In this document: in pieces, positions 7,975 to 16,604 of the stretch | Layout of the letters: each line of letters opens with the position of its first letter | How positions within the stretch are numbered: the stretch's first letter is position 1 | Source: Planctomycetaceae bacterium | GTDB lineage: Bacteria; Planctomycetota; Planctomycetia; Pirellulales; UBA1268 | Direction: 5' to 3' | NCBI GenBank assembly: GCA_902629495.1 | Contig: CACORA010000007.1 | Coordinates: 7,501 to 71,500 of the forward strand | Length of the DNA stretch: 64,000 nt | Position numbers and translations under genes: made by a program | Notes under the pieces: generated by a model | Told to the model about the DNA's origin: nothing | The model's input: the letters and a program-made list of their open reading frames with translations, nothing else | Databases searched by the model: none

Positions 7975-10458
7975 ATGGATCAGACTATTCCATCACTCTT
8001 AGGGCTTGCGTGGCTGACGCCGTTGGTGTCGTTCGTGCTGATTTTGTTCTTTGGCCCGAAGATGGGTCACAGCGGAAAAAATGCAGCCTGGGTTGCGACT
8101 GCAGCAATTGTTCTGTCTTTTGTTCTCTCGTTAGTTGCTGCCAGTCAGTGGTTTATGGCCTATCCAGTGAAGGCAGTAGATCATGGTGCGCATCATGGGG
8201 AGCACGTGTCACGTTCTTCGTCTTCCCTTTTTGCTGCGGAGCCTGATGCAGGTAAGGGTGAAACTCACGGTCACGGTGACGACGGGCATCACGGTGATGC
8301 GCAGCACGATGCGTCTGAGCATGCAGGGAGGAGCCATGTTCAAGCGTTAGCCGGAGACTGGTACACCCTCTACGAAGGGGGTGATCTTAAGCTTTCGATT
8401 GGTTGGTATGTCGACGCATTGACCGTCCTTATGTTTCTTGTCGTGACGTTTATCGCGTCGTGTATCCACGTGTATGCCACAGGGTATATGCATGATGAAC
8501 TTCATGATTTTACCGATGAAGAGGTCACACTGGACTCAGGGGAGCACCTTGTTCGACCAGGGAGATTTCCTCGGTTTTTTCAGGCCCTCTCGCTTTTCTG
8601 TTTCTCGATGCTCGGCATTGTGATTGCGGGAAATCTGGCCATGGTATTTATTTTCTGGGAATTAGTGGGAATCTGCTCGTGGTTTCTCATCGGCTTTTAC
8701 TTTGAGCGAAAAAGCGCTTCCACTGCTGCGAATAAGGCCTTCATCGTGAACCGCGTTGGTGACTTTGGCATGCTCATTGGGCTAATGGCATTATGGGGTG
8801 CTCTGGGCACTCTCCACTTTGCTGATTCAGAGTCACCAGGGGTGCATGGTGAGACGTTGAGCCGACCAGGGCTGTTTAGTCTTGTGAGACCAGCTACAAA
8901 CAATCATGAGTTACAGGTTCCTGATGGAATGGTGAGATTTGCAGCCGCCGATGAGGTTGCGCAGATTTCAGTGGTCAACCGCAAAGACACCTCTGTTGAG
9001 GTGTCTTCAAAGATTGATGGTTGGCGTGAACAAGGCTTTGGGCGATGGCTTCTTTTTATTGCAGGAGCAGGAATTTTCTGTGGTTGTGTTGGGAAAAGTG
9101 CTCAAGTTCCTCTTTTTGTTTGGTTGCCTGATGCTATGGAAGGGCCGACTCCTGTTTCAGCGCTTGTGCATTCAGCGACGATGGTTGCGGCAGGAGTCTA
9201 TCTCGTCGGTCGCTTTTTCCCTGTGCTCTCACCAGATGTGTTGCTTGTTATAGCGTATGTTGGAGCGATTACTCTTTTTGTTGCTGCAACGATTGCATTG
9301 GTGGCGAATGACATCAAGCGCGTGCTTGCCTATTCGACAGTAAGCCAACTAGGTTACATGATGCTGGCTTTGGGTGTTGGCGGTTGGGTTGCCGGCCTTT
9401 TTCATCTTGTGACACATGCCTTCTTCAAGAGTCTGCTTTTTCTTTGTTCCGGTTCTGTAATTCATGCCTGCCATACGAATGACATGCGAAAGATGGGTGG
9501 ACTTGCGAAGACAATGCCGTGGACGGCAGGGACAATGCTGGTGGGATGTCTTGCAATTATTGGGGCGGGCGTACCGTTTGTAATTGGTTTTTCAGGATAC
9601 TACTCAAAGGATGCTATCCTCGCGCAAGCCCTATCTTTTTCACAGGTCAACCCCGCGCACTCGATTCTTTTTCTGGCTGCGGCTGGTGGTGCTTTTCTTA
9701 CTTCTTTTTATATGTTTCGGTTGTGGTTCATGACGTTTGCTGGAGAGCCTCGCGATCAGCATGTGGCTGAGCACGTGCATGAATCACCTCCAGTAATGGT
9801 TTGGCCTTTGGTGGCACTCGCTTTCTTTGCTGTCGTTGCTGGGTGGTCCCTTCCTGGGGGATTTGGTTTGGCTAATTTGCTTGAGCAAGCGAGGCCTGCC
9901 GGTACAGAAGCAACAAGTGCAGGAGGATTTGTTTTCGGGTCGCTTGTCTACCCAGGTGAACATGAAAGTCATGTTGGGGCTATTCATACCACAGCCACGA
10001 TGTCTGCTTTCATTACCGCTTTAGCCGGGGTGTTGTTGGCAGCGGTTATGTATCTCTGGAAGATTTTGTCGCCGGCCCTTCTCGCGGGAGTGTTCAGACC
10101 TGTTTTCGTTTTTCTCGTCAATCGCTGGTATGTCGATGAACTGTATCATGCCGTGTTTGTCGTCCCATCGCTTAGGGTTGCCAAAATGGCCTCAGGTTTT
10201 GATCGCAACGTCATTGATCGAATTGTGGATGGGATTGCATGGCTTGCTCGCAAGTTGGCGGGTGTCGATGCGTGGATCGACCGGTGTTTGGTTGATGGGC
10301 TGATAAATGCAATTGCGCATTCCACGTGGATGGCCGGTCTCTCCTTGAAGAATTTGCAAACTGGCCGACTTCGGCAATACGTCATGTTTATCGTAGTTGG
10401 TACTGTAGTTCTTGTTGTGCTTGCTAGTCTTGTATTTCGTACATCCCTTGCTGGATAG
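7975..10458 (+). CDS. nuoL: NADH-quinone oxidoreductase subunit L, enlarged, with His-rich loop
   Basis: Distal antiporter-like proton-pumping subunit. From ATG 7975 it is 827 aa, against about 610 aa in E. coli. Core motifs include FWELVGICSWFLIGFYF, the PLFVWLPDAMEGPTPVSAL helix and VANDIKRVLAYSTVSQLGYM. Two insertions explain the size. Residues about 66-125, after TM2, contain 11 His within 52 residues mixed with Asp, Glu and Gly. The second is an insert of about 70 residues near 310-400, before the PDAMEGPTP helix. A much longer reading starting inside nuoK is not supported. The start follows nuoK by 22 bp with no clear ribosome binding site. Confidence 0.93.
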   Translation: MDQTIPSLLGLAWLTPLVSFVLILFFGPKMGHSGKNAAWVATAAIVLSFVLSLVAASQWFMAYPVKAVDHGAHHGEHVSRSSSSLFAAEPDAGKGETHGHGDDGHHGDAQHDASEHAGRSHVQALAGDWYTLYEGGDLKLSIGWYVDALTVLMFLVVTFIASCIHVYATGYMHDELHDFTDEEVTLDSGEHLVRPGRFPRFFQALSLFCFSMLGIVIAGNLAMVFIFWELVGICSWFLIGFYFERKSASTAANKAFIVNRVGDFGMLIGLMALWGALGTLHFADSESPGVHGETLSRPGLFSLVRPATNNHELQVPDGMVRFAAADEVAQISVVNRKDTSVEVSSKIDGWREQGFGRWLLFIAGAGIFCGCVGKSAQVPLFVWLPDAMEGPTPVSALVHSATMVAAGVYLVGRFFPVLSPDVLLVIAYVGAITLFVAATIALVANDIKRVLAYSTVSQLGYMMLALGVGGWVAGLFHLVTHAFFKSLLFLCSGSVIHACHTNDMRKMGGLAKTMPWTAGTMLVGCLAIIGAGVPFVIGFSGYYSKDAILAQALSFSQVNPAHSILFLAAAGGAFLTSFYMFRLWFMTFAGEPRDQHVAEHVHESPPVMVWPLVALAFFAVVAGWSLPGGFGLANLLEQARPAGTEATSAGGFVFGSLVYPGEHESHVGAIHTTATMSAFITALAGVLLAAVMYLWKILSPALLAGVFRPVFVFLVNRWYVDELYHAVFVVPSLRVAKMASGFDRNVIDRIVDGIAWLARKLAGVDAWIDRCLVDGLINAIAHSTWMAGLSLKNLQTGRLRQYVMFIVVGTVVLVVLASLVFRTSLAG

Positions 10459-10497
10459 TTTTTTACCTTTATTTGCTTGAACCTTCGGATCTTTACC

Positions 10498-12270
10498 ATG
10501 ATTGCTACCGCGTCACTTGATCAACCTGCTTTGTGGCCCTTATCGTTGATTGTTTTTTTGCCAGCGGCGGTGGCGGCTTTTCTTTCTTTGCCGATCATTC
10601 CAAAGGCTCGAGAGGAACTTGTTCGTTGGATCACACTTGGCGCGCTGGCAATTGTGTTTGTGCTCTCTCTTTGGTTGGCTGTTCCTCAGTTATTTGGGGA
10701 AGCAGGGCCAGCACAGTTTCAGATTGGGCAGCCGGAAATGCAGTCTGTTGTAAAGCTTCCGTGGATTCAATCTTTTGGTATTGAGTACTTGTTAGGTGTG
10801 GATGGGATTAGCCTTCCGTTGATCGTTCTTACAACGTTCCTGTCATTGCTTGCTGCTGCTGCGAGTTGGCCGATTAAGAAGCATGTCAAGGCGTACCATG
10901 TACTTTTTCTTTTACTTGTGACTGGCATGCTCGGGGTCTTTGTATCACTCGACTTTTTTCTTTTTTACGTATTCTGGGAAGTCATGTTGTTGCCGATGTA
11001 CTTCCTCATTGGTATTTGGGGCGGTCCGAGGAGAGAATATGCAGCCATCAAATTTTTTCTTTACACACTTCTTGGCAGTGTGTTGATGTTGATTGCAATC
11101 CTCATGCTCTATTTCTCAAGTGATTTGAGGATGCTTTCCCCAGTCCAACTCGCCGACGCTCATGTAGTAAGTTCTGGAATGGATGCTGCTGCTCAAGCCG
11201 AGGCAGTACAGTTGATAAAGACGTCGTCCGATCCAGTTCATACCTTCAATTTGCTTGCACTGGCTGAACTTGGGCAGTTGCCAAATTCTCCCTTTGCGTC
11301 GTCAATGGTATGGGGGCTCAGTCTTGAAACGTGGGCCTTTCTCCTTCTTCTGATCGGTTTTGTCATTAAGGTGCCAGTCGTGCCTGTTCATACCTGGCTG
11401 CCTGATGCCCATGTTGAGGCGCCAACGCCAATATCCATGATTCTTGCTGGAGTACTTCTCAAACTTGGTGGTTATGGCATTATTCGAATCTGTTACCCAA
11501 TCTGTCCAGGAGCAGGTCTGTCCCTAGCCTGGTTGGTGTGTGGTCTTGGTGTGCTTTCGATGGTCTATGGCGCTTTCGCTGCCCTCGCTCAAAAAGACTT
11601 CAAGCGAATGGTGGCATACAGTTCTGTAAGCCACATGGGGTACGTTATGTTAGGGCTCGGTGTTTGGAGTGCTGTTGCTGGGCAGGAATATCGTTGGGAG
11701 TCTTGGGCGCAGGGTGTGAACGGTGCAATGTTTCAAATGTTGGCCCATGGTTTTTCATCGGCCGGCATGTTCTTTATGGTGGGTGTGTTATACGACAGGG
11801 TGCATCACCGTAATCTTGATGAATTTGGTGGTATCTTCAGTAAGATGCCTGTGTATGCTGGTCTTGCAGTAGCTGTTTTCTTTGCAGGACTCGGCTTGCC
11901 AGGTCTATGTGGATTTATTGGTGAAGTTCTTGTGACTCTGTCGAGTTGGAATTACAGCAGAACCTTAGCAGTCATTTCAGCATTCACTGTCATTCTTACT
12001 GCGGCATATATCTTGTGGGCTATTCAGCGAGTGTATCTTGGTGCTGAATATAAAGGTCCTCATGGTGATAATCTGACGCCCATGACACCACGTGAACTTT
12101 CGATTGCAGCCCCCCTTGTGTTTTTGGCAATTCTTTTTGGAGTGGCTCCTCAAATCCTGTTTAACTATGTCACTCCGACGGTGAATCAGCAGGTTCAGAC
12201 ACTCGCTGCCTGGACACAAAATGTTCATGACGCTTCCTCCACTGTTGATCTTGCGGAGGTAGAGCAGTGA
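10498..12270 (+). CDS. nuoM: NADH-quinone oxidoreductase subunit M
   Basis: Antiporter-like proton-pumping subunit of the membrane arm, 590 aa from ATG 10498 (a TTG at 10477 would add seven residues). Diagnostic blocks are FYVFWEVMLLPMYFLIGIWG, the HTWLPDAHVEAPTPISMI helix and QKDFKRMVAYSSVSHMGYV. It is about 80 aa longer than E. coli NuoM, with a hydrophilic loop near residues 210-265 (DAHVVSSGMDAAAQAEAVQ). It overlaps nuoN by GTGA. Confidence 0.95.
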   Translation: MIATASLDQPALWPLSLIVFLPAAVAAFLSLPIIPKAREELVRWITLGALAIVFVLSLWLAVPQLFGEAGPAQFQIGQPEMQSVVKLPWIQSFGIEYLLGVDGISLPLIVLTTFLSLLAAAASWPIKKHVKAYHVLFLLLVTGMLGVFVSLDFFLFYVFWEVMLLPMYFLIGIWGGPRREYAAIKFFLYTLLGSVLMLIAILMLYFSSDLRMLSPVQLADAHVVSSGMDAAAQAEAVQLIKTSSDPVHTFNLLALAELGQLPNSPFASSMVWGLSLETWAFLLLLIGFVIKVPVVPVHTWLPDAHVEAPTPISMILAGVLLKLGGYGIIRICYPICPGAGLSLAWLVCGLGVLSMVYGAFAALAQKDFKRMVAYSSVSHMGYVMLGLGVWSAVAGQEYRWESWAQGVNGAMFQMLAHGFSSAGMFFMVGVLYDRVHHRNLDEFGGIFSKMPVYAGLAVAVFFAGLGLPGLCGFIGEVLVTLSSWNYSRTLAVISAFTVILTAAYILWAIQRVYLGAEYKGPHGDNLTPMTPRELSIAAPLVFLAILFGVAPQILFNYVTPTVNQQVQTLAAWTQNVHDASSTVDLAEVEQ

Positions 12271-13931
12271 ACGAGTCACTGAACATCGGCACGCTTCTTT
12301 CTGGGGTAATGAATGATACTCTTTCTGTATCATTGCCGCTGTTTCGTCCAGAGCTAGCTCTGTCGGCAACAATCGTGTTGCTGCTGTTATGCCGAATGCT
12401 TCCAGTTTTGCGTTGGCTTGATTCAGCTCTCGTGGCGCTCGGGGGAGCATCCTTTGTTCTTTGGTATGCATGGCTTGATCTTGAGGCACTGCCCCTCAAT
12501 CTCGTTTCCACTGCTGCAAGTGGTGGACGCACAGAATTGTTTTCTGGGTTACTTGTTTATGATTCGTTTACTGCATTTATTCGCTTCATACTCGCCGGTT
12601 TTCTTGTTCTCTATATTTTATTCACCAAGGTTTCAGGCATTCCGGATCGGGAAGATGGCGCAGATTTTTATTCTCTTGTGTTCGGTTCAACCCTTGGCAT
12701 GTGCCTGATGGCATCTGCCAACCATCTTCTTATGGTGTTCATGGCTGTGGAAATGGCGAGTGTGCCATCATACGCCTTGGCAGGCATTCTCAAGGGAAGA
12801 AAGGCTGCCTCTGAGGCAGCCTTGAAGTATGCCGTGTACGGTGCAGGTGCTGCAGGAATCATGCTATATGGCATTAGTCTTTTGGCTGGATCGTTAGGGG
12901 GATGTCATCTTCCAAGTTTGGCAGTGCAATTAGCGGATATTGTTTCCTCTGATGCATCAGGTGGTCATATCCCCGTGCTGTGCCTCGGTGGCTTAATGCT
13001 TGCAGTGGGTCTTGCTTTCAAATTATCTGCTGTACCGTTCCACTTCTGGTGTCCGGATGTGTTCGAAGGAGCAGCTGCAGAAGTAGGTGCGTTTTTATCT
13101 GTGGCGAGTAAAGCTGCAGCTGTAGCGCTTCTCATCAGGGTTGCCTATGGTTTCGGAATGCCTGTAATTGTCGATCAGCCTCTTTCTAGCAGTATCGTGT
13201 CTGGAGTTGTTTTAGACCTCGCCCCAGTGCGTGGTTTCATTGTTGCCGTCATTGCGTTGATGGCTGCTGTCACATGTACATTGGGCAATCTTGCTGCCTA
13301 CGGGCAAACAAATATGAAGCGGCTTTTGGCTTATTCAACAATTGCTCATGCTGGGTATCTGATGATGGGTGTTGCAGCTGCGATTGCTCTTGCTGGTTCC
13401 AAGCCAAATGCAGCAGCTGCCGCTATTAGTGCAGTGGCTTTTTATCTTGGTACGTATCTCTTTATGAATCTTGCTGCTTTCGCTATTGTCGCGTTGCTAC
13501 GAAATCGGCTTCGTAGTGAAGAAATCAGTTCATACGCTGGTCTGGTTCGGACGAGTCCTGGCATTGTTGTTGCAACTGCTGTTGTTCTTGTCAGCTTGAT
13601 CGGACTTCCTCCTCTTGCAGGCTTTGTATCGAAGTTTCTTATATTCTCTTCTCTCGTTGAGGCAATTACCTCGAATGCAGACAGACAATTGATGCTTGTT
13701 CTTCTAGTGGTTGGTGGACTCAACACAGTGATCAGCCTCTTTTACTATCTTCGAGTCTTGAAAGTCATGACATTTGATGCCTTGCCCGAGGATCGTGTAG
13801 GAGAAGACTTTCCATTGGTTTCACTCCCTGGTGCCGTCATTACAGCCTTTACAGTGCCAGTACTCGTTTTAGGTGTTTTTTGGTCCGGTCTCTATGCTGT
13901 TGCCCAGTTAGCCGGTACGTTTGCCTCTTGA
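12267..13931 (+). CDS. nuoN: NADH-quinone oxidoreductase subunit N
   Basis: Antiporter-like subunit at the inner end of the membrane arm, 554 aa with about 14 membrane segments. Features seen are FKLSAVPFHFWCPDVFEGA (the conserved PFH-W-PDV-EGA helix), TNMKRLLAYSTIAHAGYLMM, and LIGLPPLAGFVSKFLIF. The GTG start overlaps the nuoM stop. It is the last recognisable complex I gene; a small helical protein follows after 16 bp. Confidence 0.95.
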   Translation: MNESLNIGTLLSGVMNDTLSVSLPLFRPELALSATIVLLLLCRMLPVLRWLDSALVALGGASFVLWYAWLDLEALPLNLVSTAASGGRTELFSGLLVYDSFTAFIRFILAGFLVLYILFTKVSGIPDREDGADFYSLVFGSTLGMCLMASANHLLMVFMAVEMASVPSYALAGILKGRKAASEAALKYAVYGAGAAGIMLYGISLLAGSLGGCHLPSLAVQLADIVSSDASGGHIPVLCLGGLMLAVGLAFKLSAVPFHFWCPDVFEGAAAEVGAFLSVASKAAAVALLIRVAYGFGMPVIVDQPLSSSIVSGVVLDLAPVRGFIVAVIALMAAVTCTLGNLAAYGQTNMKRLLAYSTIAHAGYLMMGVAAAIALAGSKPNAAAAAISAVAFYLGTYLFMNLAAFAIVALLRNRLRSEEISSYAGLVRTSPGIVVATAVVLVSLIGLPPLAGFVSKFLIFSSLVEAITSNADRQLMLVLLVVGGLNTVISLFYYLRVLKVMTFDALPEDRVGEDFPLVSLPGAVITAFTVPVLVLGVFWSGLYAVAQLAGTFAS

Positions 13932-13947
13932 AATCATCAGTTGTTCA

Positions 13948-14379
13948 ATGGCTTCACATTCCCTCTCAAAACTTGTTGCGATTTTGAAAGCATCTCCCGC
14001 GATGTACATAGCAGACTCGGGGATCTGGTCATATCCTGGGGATGAAAATCTCAAGCTAGCTTTAGCTGATATTGTAGAAGACCAGAAAAACATAGCAGAA
14101 CAAGCTTCGATTCTTCTTGGTGAACGTGAGGAACCGATTCCACAGACTGGCTATCCACTTGCCTACACTGCGTGGCATGATCTTGACCTGATCTTTCTTC
14201 TGCCACGACTGATTCAAGGAATGCAAAATCAAGTTGCAGGTATTGAGCATTTGGACATCTCAGAAGAGGATTCGGCCACGCGTGACTTGTCGAGGCAAGC
14301 AAAGGCTACAACACTTGGCCATATCGACGTGCTGGAGCAGCACCTATCACGTCTAAGACGTCTCTCTACTTCGGCGTAA
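13948..14379 (+). CDS. Conserved hypothetical helical protein
   Basis: A 143-residue soluble protein starting MASHSLSKLVAIL that I do not recognise. It is mostly predicted helix, rich in Leu, Ala, Glu and Asp, with hydrophobic heptads that suggest a four-helix bundle of ferritin/DinB-like shape. Two Trp-containing patches (GIWSYPG and AYTAWHDLD) and several His are visible, but no complete metal motif. It lies 16 bp after nuoN and 3 bp before tatD, so it is probably co-transcribed with both. A role in complex I assembly is only a guess from position. Confidence 0.75.
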   Translation: MASHSLSKLVAILKASPAMYIADSGIWSYPGDENLKLALADIVEDQKNIAEQASILLGEREEPIPQTGYPLAYTAWHDLDLIFLLPRLIQGMQNQVAGIEHLDISEEDSATRDLSRQAKATTLGHIDVLEQHLSRLRRLSTSA

Positions 14380-14382
14380 CTC

Positions 14383-15156
14383 ATGGCTTTTTACGACAGC
14401 CACTGCCATCTTGATCCAATGCGTTACGGAGAAGATCTCCCGAAGGTGCTTGCACGGGCTCGTGCAGCAGGCGTGACGAAGATGACAGTTATTGGCACAC
14501 GAGCTGCTGACAGTGAGGCTGCCGCAGAACTTGCTTCTCGAGAGTCGGGTATTGTCTCGGCTGCAGGCATTCACCCAAATGACGTGTCTGAGATTGCTCC
14601 AGACGAATGGGACCGTGTTGTCAAAGTATTGTCTGAAGGGAGAGCACGGGCCGTTGGTGAAACGGGTCTCGACTGGTATCGAGACTGTGCGCCACGTGAT
14701 CTACAAAAAGATTTTTTTGAACGGCATTTGAAGTTGGCTCAAGAATTGAGGCTGCCTATTGTGATTCATACACGCGAAAGTATTCGTGACACACTGGATA
14801 TGCTTCATAAGGCGGTAAAGCGTGGCGCCCTGTTGCCAATACTGCATTCTTTTACTGGGACGAAAGATGAAGCAACTGAGGCCGTTGAACTAGGCTGTTA
14901 TCTCGGGTTTGCTGGAATGGTGACATTTCGATCTGCTGGAGATCTTCGAGACGTTGCCAAAACGGTACCGTTAGAGAGACTGCTTATTGAAACGGATAGT
15001 CCATTTCTTTCTCCTGAGCCGTACCGCGGTCGTCGAAATGAACCAGCTCACGTGATTCATACAGCTCGATGTCTTGCAATTGTTCGTGGAGAACAACTGG
15101 AAAAGTTAGCAGAAGCAACTACGGCAAATGCCGAGCGAGTATTTTGTAGTAAGTAA
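14383..15156 (+). CDS. tatD: TatD family metal-dependent hydrolase (DNase)
   Basis: TIM-barrel metal-dependent nuclease/hydrolase, 257 aa. The metal-binding pattern is complete: the N-terminal DSHCHLD (HxH), Glu in AVGETGLDW, His in VIHTRES, His in ILHSFTG, and Asp in LIETDSPFL. Length is normal. Family members are 3'-5' exonucleases acting in DNA repair and quality control. It starts 3 bp after the preceding helical protein and is followed by a redoxin. Confidence 0.93.
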   Translation: MAFYDSHCHLDPMRYGEDLPKVLARARAAGVTKMTVIGTRAADSEAAAELASRESGIVSAAGIHPNDVSEIAPDEWDRVVKVLSEGRARAVGETGLDWYRDCAPRDLQKDFFERHLKLAQELRLPIVIHTRESIRDTLDMLHKAVKRGALLPILHSFTGTKDEATEAVELGCYLGFAGMVTFRSAGDLRDVAKTVPLERLLIETDSPFLSPEPYRGRRNEPAHVIHTARCLAIVRGEQLEKLAEATTANAERVFCSK

Positions 15157-15178
15157 TTTTTTGAGAGGAGAAACAAGT

Positions 15179-15760
15179 ATGGTTCGTACTCCAAGTACAA
15201 TGTTGCCGTTGGGTACCAGTGCCCCTGATTTTCATCTTCCGAACATTGATGGTCGGGGTCTTGGATTTCAAGATGTGGCTGGTTCACGCGGAACCGTTGT
15301 CATGTTTATTTGTAATCATTGCCCCTTTGTGAAGCATGTGGCAGATCAATTAGCTGTTTTGGGCAAAGAGTATCAAACGCAAGGAATTGGATTTGTAGCT
15401 ATTTCATCAAATGATGTAGCAACCCACCCCGCTGATTCTCCTGAACAGATGGTTCATGAAGCCGAGGAACGTGGATACACTTTTCCATATCTTTATGATG
15501 AATCACAAACTGTAGCAAAGGCTTACCATGCTGCCTGTACCCCGGACTTCTATCTTTTTGATGCAGACGGTTTATTGGTGTATCGCGGGCAGTTGGATCC
15601 AAGTCGACCGGGTGGAGATGTCCCAGTGACCGGCTGTGACTTGCGTGCAGCGATCGACGGGCTTCTTGCTGGTCAATCACCTGTTGAAGAACAGATTCCA
15701 AGTCTTGGATGCAACATCAAATGGAAGTCTGGAAATGAGCCTGCCTACTTTAGTACTTGA
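15179..15760 (+). CDS. Thioredoxin-fold redoxin (AhpC/TSA-like)
   Basis: A cytoplasmic thioredoxin-like protein of 193 aa. No signal peptide is visible. The redox motif is ICNHCPFVKH (CxxC), following LPNIDGRGLGFQDV and GTVVMF. The later DSPEQM and CTPDFYLFD segments are typical of the redoxin family that carries an N-H-C-P motif. The start ATG at 15179 has a good GAGGAG ribosome binding site. It comes 22 bp after tatD and appears to end the long train that began at nuoI. Substrate unknown; peroxide or disulfide handling is plausible. Confidence 0.88.
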   Translation: MVRTPSTMLPLGTSAPDFHLPNIDGRGLGFQDVAGSRGTVVMFICNHCPFVKHVADQLAVLGKEYQTQGIGFVAISSNDVATHPADSPEQMVHEAEERGYTFPYLYDESQTVAKAYHAACTPDFYLFDADGLLVYRGQLDPSRPGGDVPVTGCDLRAAIDGLLAGQSPVEEQIPSLGCNIKWKSGNEPAYFST

Positions 15761-15775
15761 ACGTACTTGCGAGCT

Positions 15776-16033
15776 TCATTTCCGGGAGTCACGGGATCCT
15801 GTGGCATTCCGTTCAGCTAGTTGTCCAATGCTTTGGGTATCTTTGGGTTCAAGTTGTGACGCATTCAAGTTCTCTCTTTGAATGGCCTCGTAAACCTCTT
15901 GTCTGTGCACAGGCACTTCCGAAGGAGCATTGATTCCGAGACGGACCTTATCTCCTCGAATGTCCACGATCGTAACGACGATCGTGTCACCGATCATGAT
16001 GCTTTCATCACGTTGTCTGGAGAGTACGAGCAT
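15776..16033 (-). CDS. csrA: Carbon storage regulator CsrA, copy 2
   Basis: 85-aa RNA-binding regulator with MLVLSRQRDESIMI at the N-terminus and VRLGINAPSEVPVHRQEVY, both characteristic of CsrA. The tail is longer than in E. coli and rich in Asn, Gln and Arg. The start is the ATG at 16031-16033, preceded by AGGAAGGA. It follows fliW, whose present reading frame overlaps it by 26 bp. FliW-CsrA pairs regulate flagellin translation in many bacteria: FliW sequesters CsrA until flagellin is exported. Its leader carries a GGA-loop hairpin and further GGA motifs, consistent with autoregulation. Confidence 0.95.
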   Translation of the reverse strand: MLVLSRQRDESIMIGDTIVVTIVDIRGDKVRLGINAPSEVPVHRQEVYEAIQRENLNASQLEPKDTQSIGQLAERNATGSRDSRK

Positions 16034-16535
16034 CTCTGGGTCCTTCCTGATCCTTTTGTGGCGTTGCCCATCCTCGGGCAACGAACACTCTTATTATGCA
16101 CTCTTTTTGAGGGGGGGGGCGGTTAGTTGAAAGTTCATATTGCATTGGAAGTTCACCACTGGCGACGACTTGACGGCCTGTGCGGGCTTCAAGGTTAATA
16201 ACTATTGGTGCCTTCAAATTAAGTGTGAGGCCTGTACCGTTTTGTCCGACAACGACGACGACCTGTGCCTGGCGAATGTCACTGATGCTGAGAGGAGTCA
16301 GTTCACTTCGGGGAATACGCACCTGATAGTGAGGGACAAATCGTCGCGGGCTTACAACAGCTAAAGCAATATCTCCCTGATTTGTGCTTTGAAGCCATCC
16401 GAGTGCATCGTTACTGGCGTCAGCCAGCAGTGCCCATTCTCGGCAGTCTTCAAGCCCCGGCAAACCACTTTGAAAGGTCAAGACATCGTTTGGGTCGACA
16501 TCAATACGTCCAAAACGTTGTGTGTTTATACGCAT
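16008..16535 (-). CDS. fliW: Flagellar assembly factor FliW, with C-terminus altered at a 9-base G tract
   Basis: Antagonist of CsrA. The core (MRINTQRFGRIDVD, FQSGLPGLED, VSPRRFVPHY, LNLKAPIVIN) is typical FliW. ATG 16533-16535 is chosen because AAAGGAG lies 11 bp upstream; a longer reading adds ten unconserved residues. As sequenced the protein is 175 aa and runs into csrA. A run of nine C on the coding strand (16111-16119) sits at the RPPP near the natural end. With eight C the frame would read RPPLKKSA and stop at a double TAA (16091-16096), giving 146 aa, a normal FliW size. So the 33-residue tail is likely an indel product: a sequencing error, a fixed mutation or phase variation. Confidence 0.9.
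   Translation of the reverse strand: MRINTQRFGRIDVDPNDVLTFQSGLPGLEDCREWALLADASNDALGWLQSTNQGDIALAVVSPRRFVPHYQVRIPRSELTPLSISDIRQAQVVVVVGQNGTGLTLNLKAPIVINLEARTGRQVVASGELPMQYELSTNRPPPQKECIIRVFVARGWATPQKDQEGPRDARTLQTT
16063..16082 (-). promoter_or_regulatory. Candidate CsrA-binding hairpin in the csrA copy 2 leader
   Basis: On the minus strand GTTGCCC-GAGGAT-GGGCAAC forms a 7-bp stem with a hexaloop containing AGGA, the shape of high-affinity CsrA sites. It ends 29 nt before the csrA ATG. Between it and the start are three further GGA motifs (AAAAGGATCAGGAAGGACC), two of which overlap the ribosome binding site. A negative feedback loop is inferred. Confidence 0.6.
16111..16119. repeat. Mononucleotide tract, nine G (plus strand)
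   Basis: A run of nine G lies inside the 3' part of fliW. It decides whether FliW ends at about 146 aa or continues into csrA. One of only two G runs of eight or more that I noticed in the window; the other is in aceF. Confidence 0.95.
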
Positions 16536-16604
16536 GTCGGTGGCACTCCTTTGCCTGTCAATCATTGCGATGACCCCCGTTAGGTGACCGCTTGAAGTAG
16601 ATGC

